Shown here piece by piece: positions 1 to 7,598 of a DNA stretch of 35,970 bases (positions are counted from its first letter, which is position 1; every line of letters starts with the position of its first letter). A program made the position numbers and the translations under genes. The DNA lies in contig QAKV01000031.1 in the NCBI GenBank assembly GCA_003343625.1, positions 1 through 35,970 of the forward strand, given 5' to 3'. Under the pieces are notes generated by a model that saw nothing but the letters and a program-made list of their open reading frames with translations, did not search any database and had not been told where the DNA came from. Source of the DNA: Clostridiales bacterium. Its GTDB lineage: Bacteria > Bacillota > Clostridia > Lachnospirales > Lachnospiraceae.

Positions 1-17
1 AGAGGAGGATCTGAACC

Positions 18-728
18 TTGATTAAGATATTTCAATATGAGTGCAAACGCCTGTTGTGGAACAAATTCTTTTTTGGCCTTTTGCTGATCCTGCTGCTTTA
101 TGGATGGCAGGTGCTGAACGGCGTGACCATTTCAGGGGTGTCTCACACCGCCCCATTCTCTCCCTGGAGCTTTGGGGATTACCTGAGCCGTATGATTTCG
201 TTGCTGTGGATTGGAGCCCTTTTCTTTTTGACATTCTTCACATCCGGTAAAGCGCAGCGGGCAGACATCCTCACGGATGCTGCCCCGGTTTCTCCGAGAC
301 GGTATGTCCTGGCCCGATACGCCGCAGCCTTAACCGGAACCGGATTATTGGCTTTGGTTTGTATCGCGGAGGCCGCGTTCTTTTACGGACGGTATTTTGG
401 TTGGTACGGTTGGGAACAACTGCTTTTTCCGGTTTTGATCACACTGGTTCCGGCGCTGACATTTGCGCTTGGGAGCGGTTGGCTGTTAGGCCGGGTCCGG
501 CCCTGGCTGGTCTATGTATGGATGTTGGCTCCCTACGTGTGTATGGCTTTACCGCTGCCCGACGTCCTGAAAATTTGGAATGGGCAGTTCTTTGACGATT
601 ACCCGCTAACGCTTGGGACCTTAGACCCTGCGTTCTCCATACCGGCAGCAGTCCTTGTCGTCCAGTGCGGATTATTTGCCGTCGGCATAGTCCTGTTGAT
701 GATTCGCCCCGCACACTCCAAAAGATAG
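18..728 (+). CDS. ABC-2-type transporter permease-like membrane protein
   Basis: A 236-residue integral membrane protein with about six hydrophobic segments (roughly residues 14-34, 58-75, 100-125, 135-158, 163-180 and 207-230). The arrangement resembles ABC-2 permease subunits, which form the membrane part of ABC exporters, but I see no signature motif that fixes the substrate. The start is a TTG at 18 behind a good AGAGGAGG ribosome site at 1-8. Because the window begins at that site, an upstream partner (ATPase or second permease) could lie just outside. The short basic N-terminus (MIKIFQYECKRLLWNK) is typical of these permeases. The gene converges on the LysR gene, whose stop is at 757. 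Membrane protein is certain; ABC permease is the likeliest reading. Confidence 0.6.
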   Translation: MIKIFQYECKRLLWNKFFFGLLLILLLYGWQVLNGVTISGVSHTAPFSPWSFGDYLSRMISLLWIGALFFLTFFTSGKAQRADILTDAAPVSPRRYVLARYAAALTGTGLLALVCIAEAAFFYGRYFGWYGWEQLLFPVLITLVPALTFALGSGWLLGRVRPWLVYVWMLAPYVCMALPLPDVLKIWNGQFFDDYPLTLGTLDPAFSIPAAVLVVQCGLFAVGIVLLMIRPAHSKR

Positions 729-733
729 CAGCC

Positions 734-752
734 GGGAAAATAAAATTTTCCC
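734..752. terminator. Short palindrome between convergent genes
   Basis: GGGAAAAT-AAA-ATTTTCCC forms a perfect 8-bp stem with a 3-nt loop between the convergent ABC-permease and LysR genes. The stem is AT-rich and has no clear T-run on either side, so a shared terminator is only a reasonable guess. Confidence 0.35.
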
Positions 753-756
753 CAAT

Positions 757-1596
757 TTACAGAATCGAAAATAGGGAACGGAACTCTTTTTTGGATTCTT
801 TCAGGCATACAAGGTAATAAGTCACGCGGGCTTCTGGATCGGAGATAGGCACTTCAATACGATTGTTCTCGGTCGCAAGATACTTTTTGGCCAGATCTGT
901 GGTGAAAGAAGGCAAAGTAGAGGAACGCACCAATTCGTTAAAACTGAATCGATCGCACTGAGTTAAGAAGCGGGAATCCGGCATTTTCTCTGTGCGGACA
1001 AAATTCCAAAAGCCTATATCATTCATTAAAATCATATTTTCTCCGTTCATTTCTTTAAAAGAAAGACTTTTCCGCCTGCTAAACCGATGCCCTTTTGGTA
1101 AGGCAAACATCAGGGATTCTTTACCGCATATTTTTGTAAAGTATTGTTCGCCTTCCGGTTTATGAGAAAGAACGATCAACTGATACATTCCGTTCTCCAG
1201 ACCGTACAAAAGCAGCGATTCTTCGACGATCTCAGTTTGGAGCGTTTTGTTCGGATACAGACTTCCGAGCAGCGGTGAAATTAACCAACTGGGTGCCGGG
1301 GAACAGACCCCAAAAGAAATTGTTCGATTCTTTCGGTCGTAGGTCTGCGCTTTTTCGACGAGGGAATCCGCATCAGTCAGTAATTTTTGGGCAAGTGTGA
1401 AAACATATTTCCCGTTTTCATTTAGTTCGAGCCGGTTTTTTCTGCGGATAAACAGCGGAATCCCCAGATCTTCCTCTAATTTTTTCATATTTCGGCTCAA
1501 TGCCGGTTGAGAAAGATGCAAAATTTCTGCAGCCTCCAGAAGGGTGCCGGCACTTGCGAATGCAGCAAATTGGCGCAATTCGTAAAGTTCAATCAT
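757..1596 (-). CDS. LysR-family transcriptional regulator
   Basis: A DNA-binding regulator of 279 residues, the usual LysR length. The N-terminal 60 residues carry the winged helix-turn-helix (LRQFAAFASAGTLLEAAEIL, then LSQPALSRNMKKLEEDLGIP), followed by the linker helix and a periplasmic-binding-protein-like effector domain. I chose the ATG at 1596 (protein begins MIELYELRQF) because AGAGG precedes it and the domain begins there. The frame stays open upstream to 1719, but that extension is not LysR-like. It is transcribed away from the EFR1/aldo-keto reductase cassette, the classic layout for a LysR protein controlling its divergent neighbour. The ligand cannot be predicted. Confidence 0.92.
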   Translation of the reverse strand: MIELYELRQFAAFASAGTLLEAAEILHLSQPALSRNMKKLEEDLGIPLFIRRKNRLELNENGKYVFTLAQKLLTDADSLVEKAQTYDRKNRTISFGVCSPAPSWLISPLLGSLYPNKTLQTEIVEESLLLYGLENGMYQLIVLSHKPEGEQYFTKICGKESLMFALPKGHRFSRRKSLSFKEMNGENMILMNDIGFWNFVRTEKMPDSRFLTQCDRFSFNELVRSSTLPSFTTDLAKKYLATENNRIEVPISDPEARVTYYLVCLKESKKEFRSLFSIL

Positions 1597-1666
1597 GTAG
1601 CCTACCTCTGAGTATAAATAGAACTGATAGTAATATTCGTCATTAGCAGTGTACTTTTCACCGGAA

Positions 1667-1684
1667 GTCTCTATAATTTGAGAC
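1667..1684. promoter_or_regulatory. Inverted repeat in the LysR/EFR1 intergenic region
   Basis: GTCTC-TATAATTT-GAGAC is a perfect 5-bp interrupted dyad in the 205-bp gap between the divergent LysR gene and the EFR1 gene. It encloses a TATAAT that could be a -10 element read toward the EFR1 gene; no good -35 is seen, as expected for an activator-dependent promoter. A LysR operator is an inference from position and symmetry. Confidence 0.3.
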
Positions 1685-1801
1685 AGATATGAAGAGAAAA
1701 GGCACACCTGTAACATCAAAATGAATTATAGCAGAGTGCGGCTGACTTTTCAATCAACGGGCAAATGTTCAAAAGGAAAGGATAAGGATACGGGAAATAA
1801 A

Positions 1802-2584
1802 ATGCTTTTCTATTTTACTGCCACGGGAAACAGTCTGTATGTGGCAAAGCAGATGGACGACTGCAGAATCAGTATTGCGCAGGCGATTCATGATCATAAA
1901 AAAATATATGCTGCAGACAGAATCGGTATCGTGTGCCCGGTATTCGGCCATGAGATGCCGGAATTGGTTAAGGAATTTTTGAAGGCTTCGCGGTTTGAGA
2001 CGGATTACTTTTATATTCTGCTTACCTATGGCAACCGGCACGGCGGTGCGGCAGAGCTTGCGAAAGAATATGTGGAAGGCCTCGGGATTCACCCGGCCTA
2101 TATCGATGTGATCCTGATGGCAGATAATTTTCTGCCAGGGTTTGACATGGAGGAGCAGAAGCGACTGGATAAAAAAGTGGAGGAACAGATTCGACGTATT
2201 CAGACGGACATTGCCCAAAAGAAAGCCTATATTTCGCCGGTCACGGAAAATGATCGGAACGTGCATAAGGCATTTCTGTCCCATATTGCCCGGATGGGAT
2301 CCGGCGCAGTTCATGATCTTTACGAAATTACAGAAGAGTGCATTGGCTGCGGGATCTGCGCAAAAGTCTGCCCGAAAAAATGTTTTCATTTGGAGGGGCA
2401 AAGAAGTGTCGTAAGCAGTGACGGCTGTATCAGCTGTATGGCCTGCATTCATTCCTGCCCGATGATGGCCATTCGTCTGAAGATACCGGAGAAAAATCCC
2501 CATGCCAGGTACCGAAACGAGAATATCAGCCTTTGTGAGATCGTAGAAGCAAATAATCAGGAGGTAATTTTATGGAATTCTTAA
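1802..2584 (+). CDS. EFR1-family ferredoxin (flavodoxin-like N-terminus plus two 4Fe-4S clusters)
   Basis: A 260-residue soluble electron carrier. The N-terminus (FYFTATGNSLYVAKQM) is the FMN phosphate-binding loop of a flavodoxin fold. The C-terminus carries two CxxCxxCxxxCP motifs (Cys180/183/186/190 and Cys209/212/215/219) for two [4Fe-4S] clusters. This is the arrangement named EFR1 ferredoxin in Clostridia; the physiological partner is not established. I start at the ATG at 1802 because the flavodoxin loop begins immediately; the frame is open from 1721 but that part is unlike the family. The last 13 nt overlap the aldo/keto reductase gene, so the two are probably co-translated, suggesting that it feeds or receives electrons in the same process. 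Confidence 0.85.
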   Translation: MLFYFTATGNSLYVAKQMDDCRISIAQAIHDHKKIYAADRIGIVCPVFGHEMPELVKEFLKASRFETDYFYILLTYGNRHGGAAELAKEYVEGLGIHPAYIDVILMADNFLPGFDMEEQKRLDKKVEEQIRRIQTDIAQKKAYISPVTENDRNVHKAFLSHIARMGSGAVHDLYEITEECIGCGICAKVCPKKCFHLEGQRSVVSSDGCISCMACIHSCPMMAIRLKIPEKNPHARYRNENISLCEIVEANNQEVILWNS

Positions 2585-3438
2585 CTTTGAACACAGGTGC
2601 AAAGATGCCGCTGGAGGGGTTTGGCGTGTTCCAGATTCCCGATCCAACTCAGTGTGAGCAGGTGGTCTATGACGCCATCAGGACCGGTTACCGTCTGCTG
2701 GATACAGCGGCTGCCTACATGAATGAGGAGGCCCTGGGCAAGGGCGTGGCCCGCGCGATCGCGGACGGCCTGACTGCCAGAGAAGAACTGTTCATCACCA
2801 CCAAAGTATGGGTGCAGGATCAGAAAACTGAGGAGACGGCCTATGAGGCGGTAAAGGCTTCTCTGAAAAAGCTGAATATGGATTATGTGGATCTGGTTCT
2901 GCTCCATCAGCCTATGGGAGATTACTTCGCGGCATACCGTGGAATCGAGAAGGCATATAAAGATGGGTTGACGAAGGCTATTGGCGTAGCTAACTTTTAT
3001 CCGGCAATTCTGACCAACCTCTGCGAAAATGTGGATATCATCCCCGCTGTCAACCAGGTGGAGCTGCATCCCTTCTTCGTCCAGCAGAAAGCTGTTGAAA
3101 ATATGAAGGCTTACGGCGTGGCGCCTCAGGCCTGGGGGCCGCTGGCCGAGGGCAGGCACGGCATTTTCACCGATCCGGAGTTGACTGAGATCGGCGAAAA
3201 GTACGGCAAGAGCGCAGCCCAGGTGGTACTCCGCTGGAACGCCCAGCGCGGCGTCTCCATCATTCCAAAATCGGTGCATGTGGAGCGGATGGAACAGAAC
3301 ATCGACATCTGGGATTTCCAACTGACCGATGAGGAAATGGAGAAAATCGCTTCCAAGGATCTTGGGCACAGTGAGATCGTAAACCATGATGATCCGGGCT
3401 TCGTTAAGGCCCTCTGCGGCATGAATATCCATGAGTAA
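2572..3438 (+). CDS. Aldo/keto reductase
   Basis: A 288-residue NADPH-dependent aldo/keto reductase with the complete catalytic tetrad: Asp44 and Tyr49 (in LLDTAAAYMNEEALGKG), Lys78 (ITTKVWV) and His112 (VLLHQP). The C-terminal cofactor segment (IIPKSVHVERMEQNIDIWDF) is the family's NADP-binding signature. It reduces aldehydes or ketones in the cytosol; the substrate cannot be read. The ATG at 2572 follows GGAGG with good spacing. It overlaps the upstream EFR1 gene by 13 nt and the downstream CMD-like gene by 8 nt, so the three form a tight operon opposite the LysR gene. Confidence 0.95.
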   Translation: MEFLTLNTGAKMPLEGFGVFQIPDPTQCEQVVYDAIRTGYRLLDTAAAYMNEEALGKGVARAIADGLTAREELFITTKVWVQDQKTEETAYEAVKASLKKLNMDYVDLVLLHQPMGDYFAAYRGIEKAYKDGLTKAIGVANFYPAILTNLCENVDIIPAVNQVELHPFFVQQKAVENMKAYGVAPQAWGPLAEGRHGIFTDPELTEIGEKYGKSAAQVVLRWNAQRGVSIIPKSVHVERMEQNIDIWDFQLTDEEMEKIASKDLGHSEIVNHDDPGFVKALCGMNIHE

Positions 3439-3802
3439 CCGGAATGAGGCTCCGGGTCGCAACAGCCGCTGCAGGGCGAAGAAGGATGGCGGAAAACTCG
3501 CCCCTAAATTCGCGGAACTGAATGATGACGTTCTGTTCGGAGAAGTGTGGTCCAGAGAGGCAGAACTCAGCGCAAGAGACCGCAGCATGGTCACGATCGC
3601 AGCTCTTTTCTCCGCCGGGCTTTATCCCCAGCTAAAATCCCATCTCGCTTTGGGGAAAGAACATGGAATAACAAAGGAGGAAGCTGTCGAAATTGTGACG
3701 CAGCTTGCTTTCTATTGCGGCTGGCCCAAGGCGTGGAGCGCTTTTCCCCTGATTGAGGAAGTTTATGGTGAAGAACCGGATAATGAGAAAACAGGCGCAT
3801 AG
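3431..3802 (+). CDS. Carboxymuconolactone decarboxylase-family protein
   Basis: A 123-residue helical protein of the CMD/AhpD-like superfamily, recognised from the core beginning FGEVWSREAELSARDRSMVT and continuing through IAALFSAG, LKSHLALGKEHGITKEEAVE and FYCGWPKAWSA. Family members decarboxylate lactones or act as thiol peroxidase-type enzymes. Here only one cysteine is present at the CGWP position, so the CxxC redox pair of AhpD is absent, favouring a non-AhpD role. The first 25 or so residues (rich in Arg, Lys and Gly) look non-conserved. It overlaps the aldo/keto reductase stop by 8 nt, indicating translational coupling. The substrate is unknown. Confidence 0.85.
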   Translation: MSNRNEAPGRNSRCRAKKDGGKLAPKFAELNDDVLFGEVWSREAELSARDRSMVTIAALFSAGLYPQLKSHLALGKEHGITKEEAVEIVTQLAFYCGWPKAWSAFPLIEEVYGEEPDNEKTGA

Positions 3803-3933
3803 CCAAACAGTGTATTGTACGGATAGACATTTCCCCGTCTTTGATGCGAAACTTTTGATTGCCCATTTCCTTTTCAGGCATTATGATGGATGAGAACCGG
3901 GCTTCACGGCCCTGAAAGGGAGGAATGAAAAAA

Positions 3934-4554
3934 GTGGATAACATTACCAGAAGAGATCGGGAGATGGCGTATATTTCGGACGCGTCGATCATGGAGCAGC
4001 AGAGGGAGAGCAGGAAGATCCTGCAGAGGCTCAACTTCGCGGATCGATCCGATTTCGAAGAGATCGCGAAGATCGTGAAGGAGTTGCTGGGAAAGTCGGA
4101 GGGGGCGTTCATCAATCCGCCGTTTTATTGCGACTACGGGTTCAACATCGAGGTGGGGAAAAACTTTTTCGCCAATTATAATTGCACGATTATCGACGTG
4201 GCGAAGGTGAAGATCGGGGACAACTGCCAGATGGCGCCCAACGTGGCGATCTATACGGCAGGACATCCGGTGCACCCGGATTCCCGAAACAGCGCCTATG
4301 AGTATGGGATCGGAGTGACTATCGGGGACAACGTCTGGATCGGCGGAAATACGGTCATCGTGCCTGGAGTTCATATCGGGAGCAATACGGTGATCGGCGC
4401 GGGCAGCGTGGTGACGAAAGACATTCCGGACTGGGTGATCGCCGCCGGCAATCCCTGCCGGGTGATCCGTGAGATCACGGAAGAGGACAGACCCTACTAT
4501 TTTAAGGACAGAAAGTTCGACGACGAAGCCTGGGAGGCCATTCGCCCCCGGTGA
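3934..4554 (+). CDS. Sugar O-acetyltransferase (maltose/galactoside acetyltransferase-like, left-handed beta helix)
   Basis: A hexapeptide-repeat acetyltransferase that uses acetyl-CoA to acetylate a sugar or similar acceptor in the cytosol. The N-terminal helical Mac domain is followed by left-handed beta-helix coils (VGKNFFANYNCTIID, IGDNCQMAPNVAIYTAGHPV, IGDNVWIGGNTVIVPGVHIG, NTVIGAGSVVTKDIP). The His in YTAGHPVHP sits at the expected catalytic position. The frame has an ATG at 3925, but GGGAGG ends only a base or two before it; the GTG at 3934 has a 10-nt spacer and is preferred (206 aa). A divergent paralogue occurs at 9325-9909. The acceptor is not predictable. Confidence 0.9.
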   Translation: MDNITRRDREMAYISDASIMEQQRESRKILQRLNFADRSDFEEIAKIVKELLGKSEGAFINPPFYCDYGFNIEVGKNFFANYNCTIIDVAKVKIGDNCQMAPNVAIYTAGHPVHPDSRNSAYEYGIGVTIGDNVWIGGNTVIVPGVHIGSNTVIGAGSVVTKDIPDWVIAAGNPCRVIREITEEDRPYYFKDRKFDDEAWEAIRPR

Positions 4555-4631
4555 CGATCGGACGGCAGAAGAAAGAGAGACTGCGGAACTTCCTGCTCCG
4601 GAAAGATTTGGGGCTATCGAAACTCACATAA

Positions 4632-4686
4632 TAAAAAAGAGGAAAAAGGTGGGGCGCGGAAAGCTGTAAAAAGCTGACCGCGTCCC
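4632..4686 (-). terminator. Intrinsic terminator of the collagen-like gene
   Basis: A long inverted repeat at 4651-4686 (GGGGCGCGG pairing with CCGCGTCCC, one G-U, plus an internal AGCT/AGCT step) is followed on the minus strand by a run of T-rich sequence (CACCTTTTTCCTCTTTTTT). It lies just past the stop of the minus-strand collagen-like gene and may also stop plus-strand transcripts from the acetyltransferase. Confidence 0.7.
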
Positions 4687-4700
4687 TCTTTTGCGCCGGC

Positions 4701-5507
4701 TTATCCGATTTTTACAGCCGTAATGCCGATCAGGGAATAGAGAAAAGTTTCACCGGAGCCGATTACGTTTAAAGTAGTGGGAACCGCGCTCACCCGAACG
4801 ATCTGCGAAAAGGAGAGGGAGGCGGTTTGGGCAGCGTTTTGAAACACATGCAGAGCGGCGGCGCCGGGTACTTGAGCCCTCTGCTGTGTCAGATAGAGCT
4901 GGATCGAAGCGGGGAACGTATCCGTTGAAACAGGCGCTACGATGCCGTGGAAGGAAATCTGGTAGGAGCCTGTTTTCCGAATGATTACGTCTGCGCTGTT
5001 TTGCGCATGGGCGATAGCATCTCCGGATGTCGTTCCGTTTCGGTCGAAAATCAGCGCCGAGCCGCTGTTCCCGGGCTGGGAAGGGGTGGAATATGCGGTT
5101 AGAAATTCTGCGGGAGTTGCACTGCCCGTCGGGCCGGTCGGGCCTGTGGGGCCGGTATTTCCTGTCTTACCAGCCGGACCGGTTGCCCCGGTGATGCCAG
5201 CCGGACCGGTCGGACCCGTGGCACCTGTAATACCCCGCGGACCAGAGGGCCCAGCGGAGCCAGTCGGGCCAGCAGGGCCGGTCACACCCGCAGGGCCTGC
5301 TGGGCCCGTGTTCCCCGTCGCGCCCGTCGGGCCGGTTGTGCCAGCCGGCCCCGGCCTTCCCGGCGGGCCCATCGGACCGGCTGGCCCTGGGGGGCCCGGC
5401 GGACAGGGGGGTGGACAGGGAGGCGGGCACTTTTCCGGGCAGGGCCGGTTGGCGTCCGGTTCGCCGCAGTTTCTCCCTCTGCAGTTTCCATTCCAGAATC
5501 CAAACAT
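4701..5507 (-). CDS. Collagen-like surface/exosporium protein (BclA-type)
   Basis: A 268-residue protein with a Cys/Pro-rich head (residues 1-37, including [16 protein letters not shown]), about 30 uninterrupted Gly-X-Y triplets (roughly 38-129, rich in GPT, GAT and GPA), and a 139-residue globular C-terminal domain. The design matches BclA-like spore-surface glycoproteins, whose collagen stalk carries a trimeric C-terminal head; many Thr in the repeats could be glycosylated. The frame is open to a GTG at 5519, but TAGGAG abuts that codon; the ATG at 5507 has a usable 11-nt spacer and is preferred. A frameshifted relative lies at 32097-32631. Spore-surface localisation is inferred from architecture and the promoter at 5563-5590. 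Confidence 0.85.
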   Translation of the reverse strand: MFGFWNGNCRGRNCGEPDANRPCPEKCPPPCPPPCPPGPPGPAGPMGPPGRPGPAGTTGPTGATGNTGPAGPAGVTGPAGPTGSAGPSGPRGITGATGPTGPAGITGATGPAGKTGNTGPTGPTGPTGSATPAEFLTAYSTPSQPGNSGSALIFDRNGTTSGDAIAHAQNSADVIIRKTGSYQISFHGIVAPVSTDTFPASIQLYLTQQRAQVPGAAALHVFQNAAQTASLSFSQIVRVSAVPTTLNVIGSGETFLYSLIGITAVKIG

Positions 5508-5562
5508 ACAGAAGTTCACTCCTATTGAAAAAAGCGGGGACTGCGAAGAGGTCCCTCTGTTT

Positions 5563-5590
5563 CAGAATATGCGGGAGATGCAGAAAGGTT
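5563..5590 (-). promoter_or_regulatory. Sigma-K-like sporulation promoter of the collagen-like gene
   Basis: On the minus strand AACC (5587-5590), a 14-nt spacer and GCATATTCTG (5563-5572) match the mACm / GCATAnnnTR pattern known for late mother-cell sigma-K promoters. The implied start lies about 50 nt before the ATG at 5507. No sigma-A-like pair is obvious here. The matches are short, so this is a prediction. Confidence 0.45.
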
Positions 5591-5686
5591 CCGAAAGCTC
5601 CGGATTTTCAGTGAATACTGACGGGTATTCTGAAAAAACGTTGTCGGATATATTGTAAATTTGAACAAAACAGAGGGAAAAATTCA

Positions 5687-5715
5687 TTGTGAAGGGAGAC
5701 AAAAAACGATATAAT
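5687..5715 (+). promoter_or_regulatory. Sigma-A-type promoter of the flavoprotein/hydrogenase operon
   Basis: TTGTGA (5687-5692), a 17-nt spacer and a perfect TATAAT (5710-5715) precede the GGAAGGAGGG ribosome site and the ATG at 5748. The implied 5' leader is about 25 nt, too short for a riboswitch. Confidence 0.65.
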
Positions 5716-5747
5716 TAGAACATCGGGGAAGGAGGGAATACATATTT

Positions 5748-7598
5748 ATGAGCCGATTGAAAATTGACACACCCAACCGGGCGCAGCTTACGGTCGAGCG
5801 CCTGTACAAAGATCTGGAGCGTCATATCGTAGCCAGCCCGCCGGGGCTTTGCCCGGTGGATCTGCAGCTTTCCTTTTTGAAGCTCTGTCATGCTCAGACC
5901 TGTGGAAAATGCGTGCCCTGCAGGGTAGGGCTGGGACAGTTGCAGAATCTGCTGGAAGACGTTCTGGATGGGCGGGCCGATTTGAAGACGCTGGATCTGA
6001 TCGAGGACACTGCCAATCACATTACGGATTCGGCGGACTGTGCCATCGGATACGAGGCGGCCCATATGGTTCTGGCAGGATTGAGGGGGTTTAAGGAAGA
6101 TTACTTGCATCACATCGAACATGGAAAATGTTCCTATCACATCACACAGCCCGTGCCCTGCGTGGCGCTCTGTCCGGCCGGGGTGGATATTCCCGGCTAT
6201 ATCGCGCTGGTGGGAGAAGAACGGTATGCGGATGCGGTGAAGCTGATCCGCAAGGACAATCCGTTTCCGACGGCCTGCGCGCTGATCTGCGAGCATCCCT
6301 GCGAAGCCAGATGCCGCAGGAATATGATCGACAGCTCTGTCAATATCCGGGGCCTGAAGCGTATGGCGGTGGACAACGCCCGGGCCGATCGGGTTCCGGT
6401 TCCGGAGAAAGCGCCTTCTACCGGCAAGCGGGTGGCGATCATCGGAGGCGGCCCGGGCGGGCTGTCGGCGGCCTATTACCTGGAGCTGATGGGGCATCAT
6501 GCCGTGGTCTTTGAAGCGCATAAAAGGCTGGGTGGTATGCTGCGTTACGGGATTCCGAACTATCGCTTCCCGAGAAACCGCCTGCAGGAGGACATCGATG
6601 CCATCCTGTCCACCGGAGTGGAAGTCCATCGCAATACCAGGATCGGAAACGGGGAAGGGGAGATCCCGTTTGAAACGCTCCGCAGGGAATACGATGCGGT
6701 GTATATCGCCATCGGCGCGCACACAGATAAGAAGATCGGTATAGAGGGGGAGGATTCCAACGGGGTTATTTCCGCGGTGGAGATGCTCCGGAACATCGGC
6801 GAGGAGAATATGCCGGACTTTAAGGATAAGACGGTGATCGTTATCGGCGGCGGGAACGTGGCCATGGACTGCACCCGATCCGCCATCCGTCTGGGCGCGA
6901 AAAAGGTGGGAATCGCTTATCGCCGTCGCCAGGACGATATGACGGCCCTGCCGGAAGAGGTGGAAGGAGCCATCGCGGAAGGAGCGGAGCTTTATACCCT
7001 CAAAGCGCCGGAGCGGATCGAGGCGGACGAAAAAGGAAACGTGACGGCGTTGTGGGTACAGCCCCAGATCATCGGGCCCATAGACGCCTGGGGAAGAGCC
7101 CGTCCGGTGCAGGCGGATCTGCCCTTACAGAGGATTCCCTGCGATATCGTGGTGGTGGCCATCGGTCAGGGAATCGCCACGAGGCACTTTGAAGAGTCCG
7201 GGCTGGCGGTGAAAAAAGGCACCATCGAGGCCATGAGCGGCAGTGAAGTTAAAGAAATTCCCGGCGTCTATGCGGGGGGAGACTGCGTCACAGGCCCGGC
7301 CACCGTGATCCGCGCCATCGCGGCGGGGAAAGTGGCGGCGGCCAACATCGACGAATATTTGGGGTATCATCACGTCATTTCCTGTGACGTGGAGATTCCA
7401 CAGGTGCGTTATGACGATAAGCATCCATGCGGGCGCGTGCAGCTGTCCGAAGAGGAAGCTGGGAAGAGAAAGAAGAATTTCGACGCGTTTGAGTGCGGCA
7501 TGACGAAGGAAGAGGCCTGCCAGGAAGCGGCCAGATGCCTGCGATGCGATCACTACGGATACGGTATTCTGAAAGGAGGGAGGGCCGCGATATGGTAA
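5748..7598 (+). CDS. GltD-like FAD/NAD(P)-dependent oxidoreductase with N-terminal NuoF-type [4Fe-4S] domain
   Basis: A 616-residue flavoprotein. Residues 45-100 carry a NuoF C-terminal-type cluster site (Cys52, 55, 58 in TCGKCVPCRVG, then Cys98), normally the N3 cluster beside FMN in complex I and HydB. From about residue 135 it is a glutamate-synthase small-subunit-like module: the cysteine-rich FeS region (Cys138, 142, 181, 185, 189), an FAD-binding GGGPGG (233-238), and an NAD(P)-binding GGGNVA (368-373). GltD and NfnB use this module to move electrons between NADPH and FeS clusters. Its stop overlaps the hydrogenase start by 7 nt, so it is probably the NAD(P)H-facing partner of that hydrogenase. 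It is not gltD of GOGAT, which lies at 18882-20363. Confidence 0.88.
   Translation: MSRLKIDTPNRAQLTVERLYKDLERHIVASPPGLCPVDLQLSFLKLCHAQTCGKCVPCRVGLGQLQNLLEDVLDGRADLKTLDLIEDTANHITDSADCAIGYEAAHMVLAGLRGFKEDYLHHIEHGKCSYHITQPVPCVALCPAGVDIPGYIALVGEERYADAVKLIRKDNPFPTACALICEHPCEARCRRNMIDSSVNIRGLKRMAVDNARADRVPVPEKAPSTGKRVAIIGGGPGGLSAAYYLELMGHHAVVFEAHKRLGGMLRYGIPNYRFPRNRLQEDIDAILSTGVEVHRNTRIGNGEGEIPFETLRREYDAVYIAIGAHTDKKIGIEGEDSNGVISAVEMLRNIGEENMPDFKDKTVIVIGGGNVAMDCTRSAIRLGAKKVGIAYRRRQDDMTALPEEVEGAIAEGAELYTLKAPERIEADEKGNVTALWVQPQIIGPIDAWGRARPVQADLPLQRIPCDIVVVAIGQGIATRHFEESGLAVKKGTIEAMSGSEVKEIPGVYAGGDCVTGPATVIRAIAAGKVAAANIDEYLGYHHVISCDVEIPQVRYDDKHPCGRVQLSEEEAGKRKKNFDAFECGMTKEEACQEAARCLRCDHYGYGILKGGRAAIW

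Noticed and set aside
4981..5658. A plus-strand frame rich in GPVGPV repeats
   Set aside because: It is the complement of the collagen repeats of the minus-strand gene; only the minus strand has the head, stalk, C-terminal domain order and a ribosome site.
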